From positions 6,262,001 through 6,326,000 of the forward strand of contig OX637295.1 of the NCBI GenBank assembly GCA_951799445.1: 64,000 nt of DNA, written 5' to 3'. The position numbers and the translations under genes were made by a program. Below, in pieces: positions 37,396 through 48,010 of the stretch. Source of the DNA: Pseudisothecium myosuroides. Taxonomy: Eukaryota; Streptophyta; Bryopsida; Hypnales; Lembophyllaceae. Within the stretch, counting starts at the first letter, position 1, and the number at the start of each line of letters is the position of its first letter. The notes beneath the pieces are model-generated. The model ran no database searches. It was given only the letters and a program-made list of their open reading frames with translations, and had not been told where the DNA came from.

Positions 37396-38523
37396 CTAAA
37401 GCCCTAGGCTTTTAGCATGAGAAAGGAAATCTTTCCAACTATGAGTCATGTCTCTCAATTCTGGAAAAATTGAATCAGGATGTCGATAGCGATGGTCTAT
37501 AGAACTAAAGTAAACATTTCCAGCCATGAGTGCTTTGATACCTTGCATGTGATTTTGCAAAGTAGGATTCCAAGCTTGAGACTCCAAATCCAAGATTGCA
37601 CGACCATATGTGTTCACTAAGGCTATTGCCATATGCACCGTTTGGACAAAAGGCTTCCCTTCACATTCCAATAGTACAGAGAGCAAATTGCGAGGGTTTT
37701 GTTCTAGTGCGCTCTCCTTGTGGTATGAGAAGATATCGTTTACAAATCCAAGATGGATGGAAGTTGCCTTGGTTAAATTTTCCATGTATGGACTTGTCCT
37801 CAGTATACCTGGAATGTAGCTATCATGGGCAAGCTCTACCATCATTTGAACAAATCTCCCTCCAACATTTCCAGCACGCATAACAGCATAGGACTCTACA
37901 TCCTGAAAGCTTAAGTTATGGCCTTGAACAATATCTTCATAGCTAGCAGCACCTGCATGGTGGTGTTCTACGATACATTCATAATAATGATTGAACCATT
38001 CAGGGTTGGTCAATTCCAACGTGTATTGTCCTGCCTCCCACATAATGGTCTCAATCAAAGGAGCAGGATTACTTGGTTGCACTTGTTGATTAAAAATTGC
38101 ATCCAAGTGGTCAATATATTCTTGAATTTTTTGGCAGCTTCCATGTGTATCATGGCTAATGCCATATTTGTGCTCATGATGTTGCCATCCATTTGGGTTG
38201 TCAAAAAAGATATCATCCACCAAGAACTGCAATGCATAACTAATGGCAATTGCTACAATACGATCAACGCTAACTGCTCCAGGGTGCCCGTAGACCGCTG
38301 CAGAAAGGCCCTCACGACAAAGGGTGTCCAAGAAAATTGCATTCGGATAGCGCTTGACATATTGGTGCATGCGATTTTCGGCCTCGTCTACGTACTTGGA
38401 GATCTGGAATGGCGGGAGGCCGTCAATGGCCATAGAGAGCAAGGATGGAAACTGATCATCAACAAGTTTGTCTAGAGAAATTGGATCCATGAGCTTTGTA
38501 GTCTTAGTCCCTGAGCAAGACAA
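37396..38523 (-). CDS. Microbial-type terpene synthase (MTPSL), intact
   Basis: This is a single-exon gene of 375 codons for a class I terpene cyclase. Such enzymes ionise a prenyl diphosphate (farnesyl or geranyl) with Mg2+ and cyclise it in the cytosol. The aspartate-rich motif is DDIFFD (D103, D104, D108), a DDxxxD form. The second metal site is NDIFSYHKE (N262, S266, E270), the NSE/DTE triad. An Arg at 216 precedes it, and the C-terminal RY pair is R345-Y346. There is no plastid transit peptide and no plant N-terminal beta domain, so it belongs to the microbial-like family of non-seed plants. The start at 38523 is the first ATG; M12 is a plausible alternative. The frame has no lesion. Product chemistry cannot be predicted. 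Confidence 0.9.
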   Translation of the reverse strand: MSCSGTKTTKLMDPISLDKLVDDQFPSLLSMAIDGLPPFQISKYVDEAENRMHQYVKRYPNAIFLDTLCREGLSAAVYGHPGAVSVDRIVAIAISYALQFLVDDIFFDNPNGWQHHEHKYGISHDTHGSCQKIQEYIDHLDAIFNQQVQPSNPAPLIETIMWEAGQYTLELTNPEWFNHYYECIVEHHHAGAASYEDIVQGHNLSFQDVESYAVMRAGNVGGRFVQMMVELAHDSYIPGILRTSPYMENLTKATSIHLGFVNDIFSYHKESALEQNPRNLLSVLLECEGKPFVQTVHMAIALVNTYGRAILDLESQAWNPTLQNHMQGIKALMAGNVYFSSIDHRYRHPDSIFPELRDMTHSWKDFLSHAKSLGL

Positions 38524-38643
38524 AATATTGGTGTCATCAAATTTTTCCTTAAATTTTACCTACTATTCATCATGTCAGTAGTTTCAAAAATCAACCAAAT
38601 TCTTTTTCCCATTTTCACTAGTTCACAATACACCAGCCCTCAC

Positions 38644-40150
38644 AAACTGATTGCTTATTATTTAGCCCCTCGCCCTTTTACAAAGAGGAGGTAACTTAGC
38701 GATTTAAGCTTATTTGGTCTGGGAGGGCACTGTTCAGCCTGCTGGGTGCACAACACGTGAGCTGGGCAGTGAGAGTTAACCCTGGAAGGACATGCCCATG
38801 ACCACGGATTTCAAGCATCACTCTCTTTGCTGTCATTTTGCAACTAAATATGAGAAAATTTTATAATTCATTTTTCAGAGATGAAATCATATGTATAACA
38901 CACGTCATAAAATTTTCAAATTTTGTGAGGAAAATTCAAAATTACTGTAAATTTTCTAAGAAACCAGTCAAGAAAATTCATACTAAATACAGAGTATACT
39001 AAAAAAATTCGGAAATTTCACCATAGATGTCTATTGTAGTGTGTAACATCATGGTATAAACCAAAGTTACTATGTCACTCCAAAATTAGAAAATCAACAA
39101 CCCATAGTTACAAGCTCAAAGTTCACATTGCAATAAAACATTTAAATTTACTAGTTTTTCAAAATTTCCAATTGGAGTAGAAACTACATGTGATAAGCTT
39201 GAATTCCTTCATTGGACTCAATTTTTTTTTTAAAACATCATTTTTATGGCTAAAATTCACATCAATAGTAGATAACACGAAATGGCCAAGATACACTACA
39301 AGGGTGATCCATGGATTCAACATCTTCTCCTTTAAAAAACTCAATAATTCCATAACGAGGGAATTTGCAATACCATTCACTGAAAATATACTCAAGCAAC
39401 TTCCAAAAAAACATTGGATGAATAAACATTCTTTTTCCATCCTACAGTCTTAGGTGAAGTTCATTCAAAGGACGTTTTGCATTCTCAGCACAGCTTCAGC
39501 GTTAAACTGTACAAGAGAATATACATTGGCAATTTGGCATGCTTCCATCATACTGTCCATCTAAATTCTTTGTAAAAAACTTTGGCAAAATTTTGAACAA
39601 AAAAACAAGGCAAGGGCAGAAGGCTTACCAGTAATATCGCGCACCCTGGTGTGCTGCTTCGCAGGGACTGCATCTTCAGTGCTGGAGGAGAGAGGCGACG
39701 CTTGCTTCGTGGCCGAGGTGCTGGATCCGCGGCCCTTTTGAAGGCCACTGCACTTGAGACCCGCTTGTCTCCCCCAGGGGGAAAGGGATACCGGGGACTG
39801 TATGCAAGCTCCGGGCTGTGGGATCCGCGGGGAACACACACACAGCATAGTCTGTGTGGAAATCATCGTTCTGGACTGGCCCTCACAGAAGAGTCACAGG
39901 GAATATAAGTTCTACTGTATGAGAAAGGGTGAAAACTTATGGGACTGGTTTAGCAAAACAATGAAGTGGGTCTGTGTTATATAGGGCACACTGTCCTAGA
40001 AACCCGCCAGGGTGGGCCCTTGCTAAATGTAACCCAAACAATTTCTGAAATATTTCATTGCCACGATGTGCCTAGTGGCCTCATTTTCTGGCAGAAAAAA
40101 ATGGTTTAACAAAAAAAAGATGCGCAGTTTGCACTCAGACTAGTGCCTAC
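38644..40150. repeat. Duplicated segment S, copy 2
   Basis: This is homologous to 131-668 plus 6006-6250. It carries element K1 at a TTAA (38776-38779) but lacks the 5.3-kb A/hAT insertion of copy 1. The corresponding unoccupied site is TTAT near 39938. Homology fades after about 40145. A short minus frame around 39600-39720 retains the ATKQAS..SSSTEDA phrase, followed by a possible splice donor (ACTG/GTAAGC). A gene origin for S is possible but unproven. Confidence 0.6.
38780..39501. mobile_element. TTAA-flanked element K1
   Basis: TTAA lies on both sides (38776-38779 and 39502-39505). It starts CCCTGGAAGGACATGCCC; the other end read inward starts CGCTGAAGCTGTGC. Copy 1 of segment S lacks it, with GAGAGTTCT at the same place. 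K2 (45301-45998) is the same family in the opposite orientation. Non-coding. Confidence 0.72.
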
Positions 40151-40343
40151 CGTGAAGGAGTCTGAGTTGGCACCTGAGTGCCGAAATTGAATTTCAAATT
40201 CATATAATGGGGGTCCACGTCACCTCAGACCATTCACAAGATGACATGTGGCACTATTTCACAAAAATGACATAATTTATGCCAAATCTAACCTTCACGT
40301 AGGGTATCACTAAGGTAGACAAACTAAGAAGGGCAAATGACCT

Positions 40344-40705
40344 ATGATGGGCAAACCACGTAAGTATGACACGCAAACCTCACGTGATATGCAAACCACG
40401 TAAGTATGACATGCCCCTCCCCATGATATACAAACCCCCGATGACACGCAAATGTCCAATAACACGCAAAACCCCGATTACACGCAAACCTTTTATGACA
40501 CGTGAATCCTTGATGTCATGCAAACGTCCGATAATATGCAAACCCTCCATGACATGCAAAACCTTGATGTCACGCAAACGTCCAATAATACGCAAACCCT
40601 CCATGACATACAAAACCTCAATGTCACGCAAACGATTGATTATATGCAAATCCCTGATGATACGCAAACCTTCCATGACACGCAAAACCCCCATGATAAA
40701 CACCT
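40344..40705. repeat. 18-bp minisatellite with 54-bp higher order
   Basis: The unit is about ATGACACGCAAACCNNNN, roughly 20 copies. Sets of three units (54 bp) resemble each other more closely, for example the blocks starting near 40512, 40566 and 40620. The period is a multiple of three, so open frames run through on both strands. I treat those as by-products. Confidence 0.85.
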
Positions 40706-41100
40706 AGGGAATGATCCATTTCAATCTTGTATTGACCTATATCAAACTTTTTTCAATAAATGAAATTTGGACTGCACTAGGTTGAGTTAGTAGCTACAAT
40801 AAATGTCTTGGGTGATAGTGATGGAGTGATCAATGATTGTAATAGGAACTTCCGCCTTTTTAGTGTACATTCATCAAAGCAAGTGACTTTTTTAGGCCTT
40901 CATGTCATAGTCATGGTAGGAAATATTGTGACTACTTTAGGTGAATAAAATGACCACTATCTCCTAAAATCCTATGGCCTTATTATCATAAAAACAAAAA
41001 AAACAAAAAAAACTGCCATTTCTATTGCAAAGTGCAAAAAACTTTAAAATTTGTTTTTTTGGCATATCTGACTGTAGGATCTTCACTAGAATAGTATATA

Positions 41101-41102
<2 letters not shown>

Positions 41103-41140
<38 letters not shown>
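41103..41140. repeat. TG microsatellite (19 units)
   Basis: A perfect TG run inside the left half of element E. Confidence 0.97.
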
Positions 41141-41145
<5 letters not shown>

Positions 41146-41192
41146 AATTTTAGAAACTATGACCGCGTAGATTGAAAGATATTTGCATTTAA

Positions 41193-41762
41193 CCCCTAAA
41201 GTCCCATTGGCCCTACGGGGGCCAAAATGCAAGTTCGGGTAGGCTCGCACAGTCTTAATATTCATCATTATTTTCTAAAACTTCTTGTAAAGCTAGGAAA
41301 ACACATAAGCTTCTTGGGAATACAATTTTTATTTCAATCGGTGCCCAGAAGCAAAAGTTATTGCACAAAAAGCCAAATATGGAGGTCGGCGGGCAGACCA
41401 AAAAAAATCACAAAAAGTCAAAATAATTTTTTTAAAATTTTTTTCCTAAAATATTATATGTTTGTCTACATGTAAAACTTTTCTTCATTCTGTTTGGACT
41501 AGTGACGAAAAAGTTATGGACAATCTTGTTTTTCAGGCAATCTTGAAAAAAAACTTTTTGCCCAATTTTGAATGCTAATATCTTCCAATCCGTATGGTCA
41601 AATTTGATGAAATTTTTACCACATGATCTCAGACAAGTGAAGTGTAAGATCCTATGGTTAGATTCTTAAAAAAAGTATTTTTTCTACTTTTATGGATGAA
41701 TGCAGCAGAAATGGCAGTTTTGAGTGTCTTTTGACAAAAAAATGGCCTTGGGACTTTAGGGG
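41193..41762. mobile_element. TTAA-flanked element D, nested in E
   Basis: TTAA lies on both sides (41189-41192 and 41763-41766). The left end is CCCCTAAAGTCCCATTGG and the right end read inward is CCCCTAAAGTCCCAAGG. It split the phrase GCATTTAAAGTG of its host, which is intact in sister copies (complement near 28392, and 58893), into GCATTTAA..TTAAAGTG. That demonstrates TTAA duplication. 570 bp, non-coding. Confidence 0.9.
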
Positions 41763-42497
41763 TTAAAGTGAAGAATAAAGTTTTTTTTGCACCTTTCTTG
41801 ACTAGATTTTTAGGCTTGGAATCATCTTAACTTAAAATGTTTGCACTAGTAGTTTTGAAATTCTAATTTTTTATGTTGAAGAATTGAATTGACAATCTAA
41901 TTTTTTTTTTAAAACAACAAATTAGTTTTTACTCATTAAAAAATTATTAAGTAGAAGTAGGTTCAAGATTGAAGGAAAGACTAAATTGTTTGTAGCTCTA
42001 AGAGGGAATTAAAACACGCTAATCTCAATAGTGAGATTGTTCTAGTAAGATATCATAACCTTGTGAATTTTTTTTATTTTTAAAATTGTAGAAATTAAGT
42101 TCAAAAATGAATCCTACAAGTTATTTTTTCAAGAATGCCAATGCTCTAATTGTCCCAAAAATAAGATTTTCCATAACTTTCACATTACAAATTCAAATGG
42201 AATAAATTAAAGCTTCCAATGTAGATAAAATTACAATCTGATGAGAAAGAAAATAATAATAATTTAAAAAAAGAAAAAATTGTTGGGGCAGAGGGATTGT
42301 CTGCCAAACCTAAAAAAAGGGCTTTTTGTGCCATAACTTTACTCGTGGGCACCAATTGAAATAAAAATTATATTCCCATAAAGCTAATTTTTTTTCTACC
42401 TTCACAAAAAGTTTTAGAAAATCTTGACAAATATTGAGAATGTAGGAGCTTGGCCAAAATTCATTTTGCGTTCGAAGGGGACAATGGGACTTTAGAG

Positions 42498-42755
42498 GAT
42501 ATGGATACACTTTTTGTTGATTTTGGGGTAGTGTTAAAGAGTCTTGTAGGCCAATTGGGTAGCACACTTCAAAAATTCACTACAAATTCATACTTTGTGA
42601 AAGTTAAAAGATTTGAATTGTTCTCCCCGTATCTCACATTTGTCTTTACATGAAGAAAAGAAATTAAAAAATTTCAACAATGCCAACAGGGCAAACCAAA
42701 CCAGTCATTTTGCCTGTTGTCATAGGCTGGTTTACCGGTGCCCAGCTTGTATAGC
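42498..42755. other. No gene
   Basis: Short AT-rich spacer between element E and the hairpin at 42756. Confidence 0.4.
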
Positions 42756-42830
42756 CCCATGTTAAGTTATTTGGCGGCCCATGCAAAGCAGCAGCCGTCT
42801 AATAACAGCCGCCAAATAACTAAACATGGG
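42756..42830. repeat. Hairpin with 23-bp arms
   Basis: Left arm 42756-42778 (CCCATGTTAAGTTATTTGGC..) and right arm 42808-42830 match at 22 of 23 positions, with a 29-nt loop. Possibly a miniature foldback element. Confidence 0.8.
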
Positions 42831-43150
42831 AGAGTGCGGCCTAATAAACACCAGGGTAGAGTTAGTCACTTCTCTACCAACCACATCGAGACACGTGGAC
42901 TTGCAGTCACTTGTACAGTTTTGCTGAGCACTCCGACATGCCGTGCTCATGTCATTGGCTGCACAAGATACCGAATTACCGACGCCACCTCTCTGACGGC
43001 AAACAAGGCAGAGTGCGGTGGCCTGATAAACACCACGCTATGGTAGAGTGACTGACACGGTATCATCAGTTTTTTGGTAACTAGCCGAGACACCGCTGGA
43101 CTTACCAAAACTCAGATATTTTGGCTGAGTACACAGACGACGGGGGGTGA
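42831..43150. repeat. Two diverged tandem units of about 180 bp
   Basis: GAGTGCGG..CCTRATAAACACCA..GGTAGAGT occurs near 42831 and again near 43011. The following CACTGGACTT..GCTGAG phrases also repeat. One related unit sits at 6330-6410 beside S copy 1, so this belongs to the S neighbourhood. Confidence 0.5.
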
Positions 43151-43186
43151 TGTCATCTACAGATATTTATTAACCCTGTCATGCAG

Positions 43187-43399
43187 GTCCCTTGGTTGTG
43201 TGGGATACAGGAGCGGTCGTCCTTGGCGGCCGTGTTGGTGGATACAGGGGTGGTGATCCTTAGCCGTGTGAGATACAGGGGCAGTGGTCCTTGGCCGTGT
43301 GGGATACAGGGGCGGTGGTCCTTGGCGGCCGAGTGGGATACAGGAGCGGTGGTCCTTGGCCATGTGCGATACAGAAGCGGTGGTCCATGGCTGTGGGCG
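43187..43399. repeat. GC-rich minisatellite, 36-39 bp unit
   Basis: About six units of GGGATACAGGGGCGGTGGTCC-type sequence, with TTGGCCGTGT or TTGGCGGCCGTGT spacers. It is strongly G+C rich compared with its surroundings. Open frames through it are by-products. Confidence 0.85.
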
Positions 43400-43644
43400 C
43401 TTAAGGTGGGTACACCCAAAACCGCCACTTTTTGCTACTGAGCCTAGTTTTTATTATTAGATTGTTCAGATTTTCATATGTTCTTGTTGGCAAGTGAAAG
43501 GAGGTTCCAACGCACCAAAGAACGTGGTATTTGGATGTTGTATGCAAAAGTTATTATGGAACAAAGATTGGTTCTAAAATGGTTTCTTTCACATAGGTAC
43601 AGAATTGATTTTGAAGATGTACACAAAGTAAAGATGGCGGTTTA

Positions 43645-44605
43645 CCCCTCAAGGCCCAAGGCCTTTTTGGGTTTAAAAACATCATTGCTTCTGAAGTGGT
43701 ATAGTTCAAAATGTTAGTAAGGTATAAAAATCTCAACTGTACAATCTTGTAGTGTACGTGTTGTAGATGGCGTGAATCAAATTTGGAGTCATTTGACCGT
43801 GTAGATTGCAAGATTATAATGTTTTAGTGTAGAAAAAAGATGCTGAAATTTTCCTAGAAACACATTTGGAGGTGAAATTCGATTTCTAAACCTACTCAAA
43901 TAGAAAAATTATACACTATGAAGTGATTCAAAACCACCATACAAACACATTGGTAAAAAAAACCCATGATTGAATTGCCTCAATATGTCTACAAAATGGC
44001 TTTGAAATGTCAAAAAAATAGCAAAAAAAGTACATCTAGGGCTGAACCTGCTTCTACTAAAATGCTTCTCAGTAACTCATAACTTCTTGGATTGTTATGA
44101 AATTTTAGACACACAAACTAGACTAGTATGCACAACTTTCCCAAAAAGAATTATCGAAATTGGACACTGTATGAAGAAGAAACAAGCCGATGAAGTTCAC
44201 TATAATCCAAAAATGTCTGGACTTTGAACTTTGAATTGCTCCCAAACATTGAAAACATCTTAAATTGACATGAAAATTTTACTACAATAACTATACTTCA
44301 AGGGGAACATAACCCAACAAATTTTATTGAAAACAAACATTAGACAAAGGAGATATAAGCCCCCAAAGTTGCAGCCTTCAAATGCAATTTGTGAACTCAA
44401 ATTGAACCTGTAAACTTTGATTGGCTTCCAAGACATCAATACATCTTGGATTGATCTGAAATTTTTACCACATAAACTAGAAGAGAGAGCGCAAATTTTC
44501 CGACAAGTTTCATTGAATTTGGACATTGGATGCAAAAGTTACAACACTTTGAATTGGATTTGAAACTCTGTGAGGCCTTTTTTGGGCCCCTTGGGCGTTG
44601 AGGGG
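43645..44605. mobile_element. TTAA-flanked element B
   Basis: It starts CCCCTCAAGGCCCAAGG after TTTA (43641-43644) and ends GGGCGTTGAGGGG before TTAA (44606-44609). A full-length homologue of element A, including the three internal repeats. 961 bp, non-coding. Confidence 0.82.
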
Positions 44606-44609
44606 TTAA

Positions 44610-45255
44610 CCCCTAAATGCCCAAGGCCTTTTCTGAACTTTTAGGAATTTGCTCTAAGTTGAACAAAAAGCCAATATTTTGATAAGTTGTACCAATTTTT
44701 TATGAATTGTAACCATACAAATTCAAACTAGACATGTTAGAGGTCACATAGGAAAAGAAAACACAACAATATCACTTATGAATTGAAAGATTATAATGTT
44801 TGAACATGACGGTGTTAAAATTGCAAAAATGACTTGAAGTCTTTCAACCCTCTTTTCACATGCTAAATCTAAAAAGTTGGTCACCAAAAAAATATGAGGT
44901 TAAAGAACTTAACATGCATAACCCCAATCAATTTACGGCTTCTCAAAATCTACTCCACAATATTTTAAAATGAATTTCTAAGGTGATTTTTTCTCCAAGA
45001 TCTAGTGTATTTGAGGCTCATTTCCAAGAGCCCCCAATATTATGAAAAGTCAAGATTGCAATGGGTACCCTTGCACAAAATCTTGAACAGAAAAATCATA
45101 ATCAATAATTTTCACAATCAGATTTCTGACGCTAAAACTAGACTTCAAAAAAAAAATTCAAAAATATAAATTACTAAAAATAGCAACTTGATTAAGTTTT
45201 ATTTAACTTCAAAGTTTTGTCAACATTAAAATTTGGTGCCTCGGGCATTTAGAGA
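44610..45255. mobile_element. TTAA-flanked element C
   Basis: It shares one TTAA (44606-44609) with B on its left and has TTAA (45256-45259) on its right. The ends are CCCCTAAATGCCCAAGGC and, from the right, TCTCTAAATGCCCGAGGC. 646 bp, non-coding. Confidence 0.82.
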
Positions 45256-45300
45256 TTAAGGTCAGTAGCACATTTGGGTGTAGCTACCTTAACTCTGTAA

Positions 45301-45998
45301 CGCTGCTGCGGACACTAAGTGTGTCTATTTGGATGACTTCACTTAAGCCTATAGGATGGAAATAAACATTTTTTCATGCATTTTGTTTTTAAAGGTTGCT
45401 TGAGTATATTTTCAAAAGATAGTATTGTAGATTCCCTCATTAGGGTATTATTGACTTTTTTAAATAAGAGAAAGGATCACAACCTTGTAGTGTACTTTAG
45501 CCATTTCTTGCTATTTACTCTTGATGCAAATTTTTTCCATAAAAATGATGTATTTTGAATTTGAGTCCAACTAAGGAAATGAAGCTTATCCAGTGTAGTT
45601 TCTACTCCAATTGGAAAATTTGAAAAATTCATAAATTTCATTATTTTATAGCATTATGAAATTTGGGCCTATAATCATGCTTTTCTAATTTTAGAGTGAC
45701 ATGGTAATTTTGATTTATATCATAATGTTATACACTATAATATACATATACGGTGAAAATTTTGGGTTTTTTGAATATATTTTGTATTTGACATGAGTTC
45801 ACTTCATTTTTTAAAAATCCCAATAAATTCAATTTTTTTGCAAAAAAATTGAAAATTTTAGGACTTACAATAGACATATGATTTCATCTCTAAAAATAAA
45901 TAAATATTTTTGATTTATATCTATTTGCAATATGGCAACAGGCAAAGTGATAGACAATGAGGCTTGAAAACAATGGTCATGGGCCCATCCTTCCAAGG
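45301..45998. mobile_element. TTAA-flanked element K2
   Basis: An inverse-orientation copy of K1. The right end read inward is CCTTGGAAGGATGGGCCC with TTAA at 45999-46002. The left end CGCTGCTGCGG is preceded by GTAA. 698 bp, non-coding. Confidence 0.7.
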
Positions 45999-46077
45999 TT
46001 AAATTATAAATCATGCCGGGCTCATAGAACCTCCAAATGAAATGAAATTTGTAGCAAATGGTAGTTGAGGGTGTTAA

Positions 46078-46321
46078 GGTGAGTACACTTAAACTCACAT
46101 CCTTTCTAAAACCGCCATCATCAATCTATATATGTCTCCAAAATCAATATGTAGGTATGTTGAAGAAACAATTTTAAAAAAAACTACCAAAATAACCTTT
46201 GATCCTTTATAACTTTTGTGTACAATATCCAAATGCCAACAAGAAAATATAAAAAATTTGACCAATCTAATAATAATAACTAGACACAATAACAAAAAAT
46301 TGGCGGTTTTGGGGTACTACC
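46078..46321. mobile_element. TTAA-type MITE L2
   Basis: The ends are GGTGAGTACACT and, from the right, GGTAGTACCCCAAAACCGCC. Flanks are TTAA (46074-46077) and TTAG (46322-46325). 244 bp; the reverse complement of the outer parts of L1. Confidence 0.75.
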
Positions 46322-46334
46322 TTAGCTTAATTAA

Positions 46335-46914
46335 CCCCTAAAGGACTAGAGTATTCTCTAGAATTGACAAATTGAGAAACATCATTAAAAAATGCTATTT
46401 GGAAGAATATTTTTGACGTGGTATACAAATGAAAGTTGTACACTTTAAGTTTTAGATTCCATCCGTATGGTTAGATTCACCTTTGTTATCACCAATATTT
46501 TCTTATAAATTTTGAAAAAAAAATTTCAAAATTCCTTCAAAATTCAATTACAAGCATAATATTATCATTCTTTGAGTAGTATTTGTTAGAATGAATTTGA
46601 AATGACTTTTTCTTTACATGGTGATTTTTTGAAATTTTTGTGTTCTTTAAATTGATGATCTCATTTTGGCAAATCTAGTTTTGAACTAGATTTAATGCAA
46701 TTTTGGCTTGGTCAACAACTTCAGATACTGATACATTTGTAATTTTAGAAAAAATTATATACTCTAGTAACACCAAATCCAACCATTAGATAGGACAACA
46801 ACTTGATTAAGTATCTCCACAAATTAGGATGACTCTCATCCAAGCAATATTGAGAAAGAAATGTTAGTTTTGATCTATTTGTTGTCCAAAAACTTGACGA
46901 TAGAGCACTTAGGG
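46335..46914. mobile_element. TTAA-flanked element I
   Basis: It starts CCCCTAAAGGACTAGAG after TTAA (46331-46334) and ends GAGCACTTAGGG before TAAA. The interior is homologous to J (ACACCAAATCCAACC, CATCCAAGCAA). 580 bp, non-coding. Confidence 0.78.
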
Positions 46915-46934
46915 TAAAGCATAGCCCTGTGTAA

Positions 46935-47070
46935 GGTAGACACACCCATTCCCGTTCCATTATTCCATTCTATTGTCATGTACCAATGGTGCATATTTTT
47001 TGTCTAGAATTTATTCCATTGGTACATGATGACAAAATGGGATACATGGACAGGAATGGGTGCGTCTACC
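46935..47070. mobile_element. Small TTAA-type MITE, copy M2
   Basis: Inverted ends GGTAGACACACCCATTCC / GGTAGACGCACCCATTCC. Left flank GTAA; the right flank TTAA (47071-47074) is shared with element F. 136 bp; sister of M1. Confidence 0.8.
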
Positions 47071-47074
47071 TTAA

Positions 47075-48006
47075 CCCCTAAAGGACCGTTGTCCCTTTGG
47101 GGGACAAATGCGTTTTCGGGCAGGTACCTACGGGCTGAAATTTTCTTGTGATTTTTTGAAATTTTTTTTGGAGATAGAAAAACTGATAAGCTTTGTGGGA
47201 ATATAATTTTTTTCACAATCGGTGCCCAGGAAAAAAAGTTATGACCAAATAAGCTCAAAACAGGGGACGGCGGGCAGCCTGGGCAGCAAAAAAAAAATGG
47301 ACGAAAATTTGAAATTTTTTTTTTAATATTTTTTTTCTCATAGATTATATTTTTGTCTATCTGGAAAGCTTTGATTCATTTCATTTGGATATGTTATGAG
47401 AAAGTTATGGACATTCTTGTTTTTCAGGCAGTTAGAGCATTTTTTTGAAAAAAATAACTTGTAGGATTCAATTCTGAATGCAATTTTTCAAATTTTTCAA
47501 ATGTTTTTTTTTTGCATGATTTAGTTTACTTGCTAGAACAATCTCACCATTGGGATTAGTGCATTTTAATTCCATCTAAGAGATATGAATATTTTAGATT
47601 TTCCTTCTATCTTGTACCTACTTCTACTTAACAATTTTTTTAAGAATGATAATTAAGTTTTTTTTATTTTTTATTTTTATCCTAGACTCTCAACTCAATT
47701 CTCCACTATAAAGATTTAAAGCTCAAAACTCTGTAGTGCAAAAATTTTAAGTTAAAAATGTTTAAAGTCAAAAAATCTAGTCCCGCAATGTGCTGAAAAA
47801 CTTGTTTTTTTCACTTTAAACGCAGATATCTTGCAATCTGTGCGGTCAAAAATTCTGAAATTTTTTCCACAAATTCTCATACTAGTTAAGTGTAAGATCC
47901 TACGGTTAGATGTGAAAAAAAAAATTTCAATTTTTTTTACGTTTTGCTATAGAAATGGCAATTTTTAGTGTTTTTTGGCAAAAAAAAGGTCTCGGTCCTT
48001 TAGGGG
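47075..48006. mobile_element. TTAA-flanked element F
   Basis: TTAA on both sides (47071-47074 and 48007-48010). It starts CCCCTAAAGGACCGTTGTCC and, from the right, CCCCTAAAGGACCGAGACC. 932 bp, homologous to G and H. The best-preserved large copy in the window. Confidence 0.9.
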
Positions 48007-48010
48007 TTAA

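Larger units (their letters stand above)
40961..42497. mobile_element. TTAA-family element E, split by element D
   Basis: This worn element of about 960 bp lies in inverse orientation to D. Its left end reads CTCCTAAAATCCTATGGCC; its right end read inward is CCTCTAAAGTCCCATTGTCC. It is interrupted at TTAA by D (41193-41762). Outer flanks are no longer TTAA. It is also extended by a TG microsatellite. The interior matches F, G and H. Confidence 0.7.
43405..45288. mobile_element. TTAA-flanked MITE L1, split by B and C
   Basis: The ends are GGTGGGTACACCCAAA and, from the right, GGTAGCTACACCCAAA, with TTAA at 43401-43404 and 45289-45292. The left part (43405-43644) matches L2. The right part (about 45260-45288) resumes after elements B and C, which entered L1 in tandem. 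About 270 bp of its own sequence. Confidence 0.7.

Noticed and set aside
40366..40707. A 113-codon repeat protein on the plus strand and its mirror on the minus strand
   Set aside because: Both derive from an 18-bp minisatellite and lack any supporting context.
40344..43399. CRISPR-like arrays
   Set aside because: The tandem repeats have no distinct repeat/spacer structure and the window is eukaryotic.
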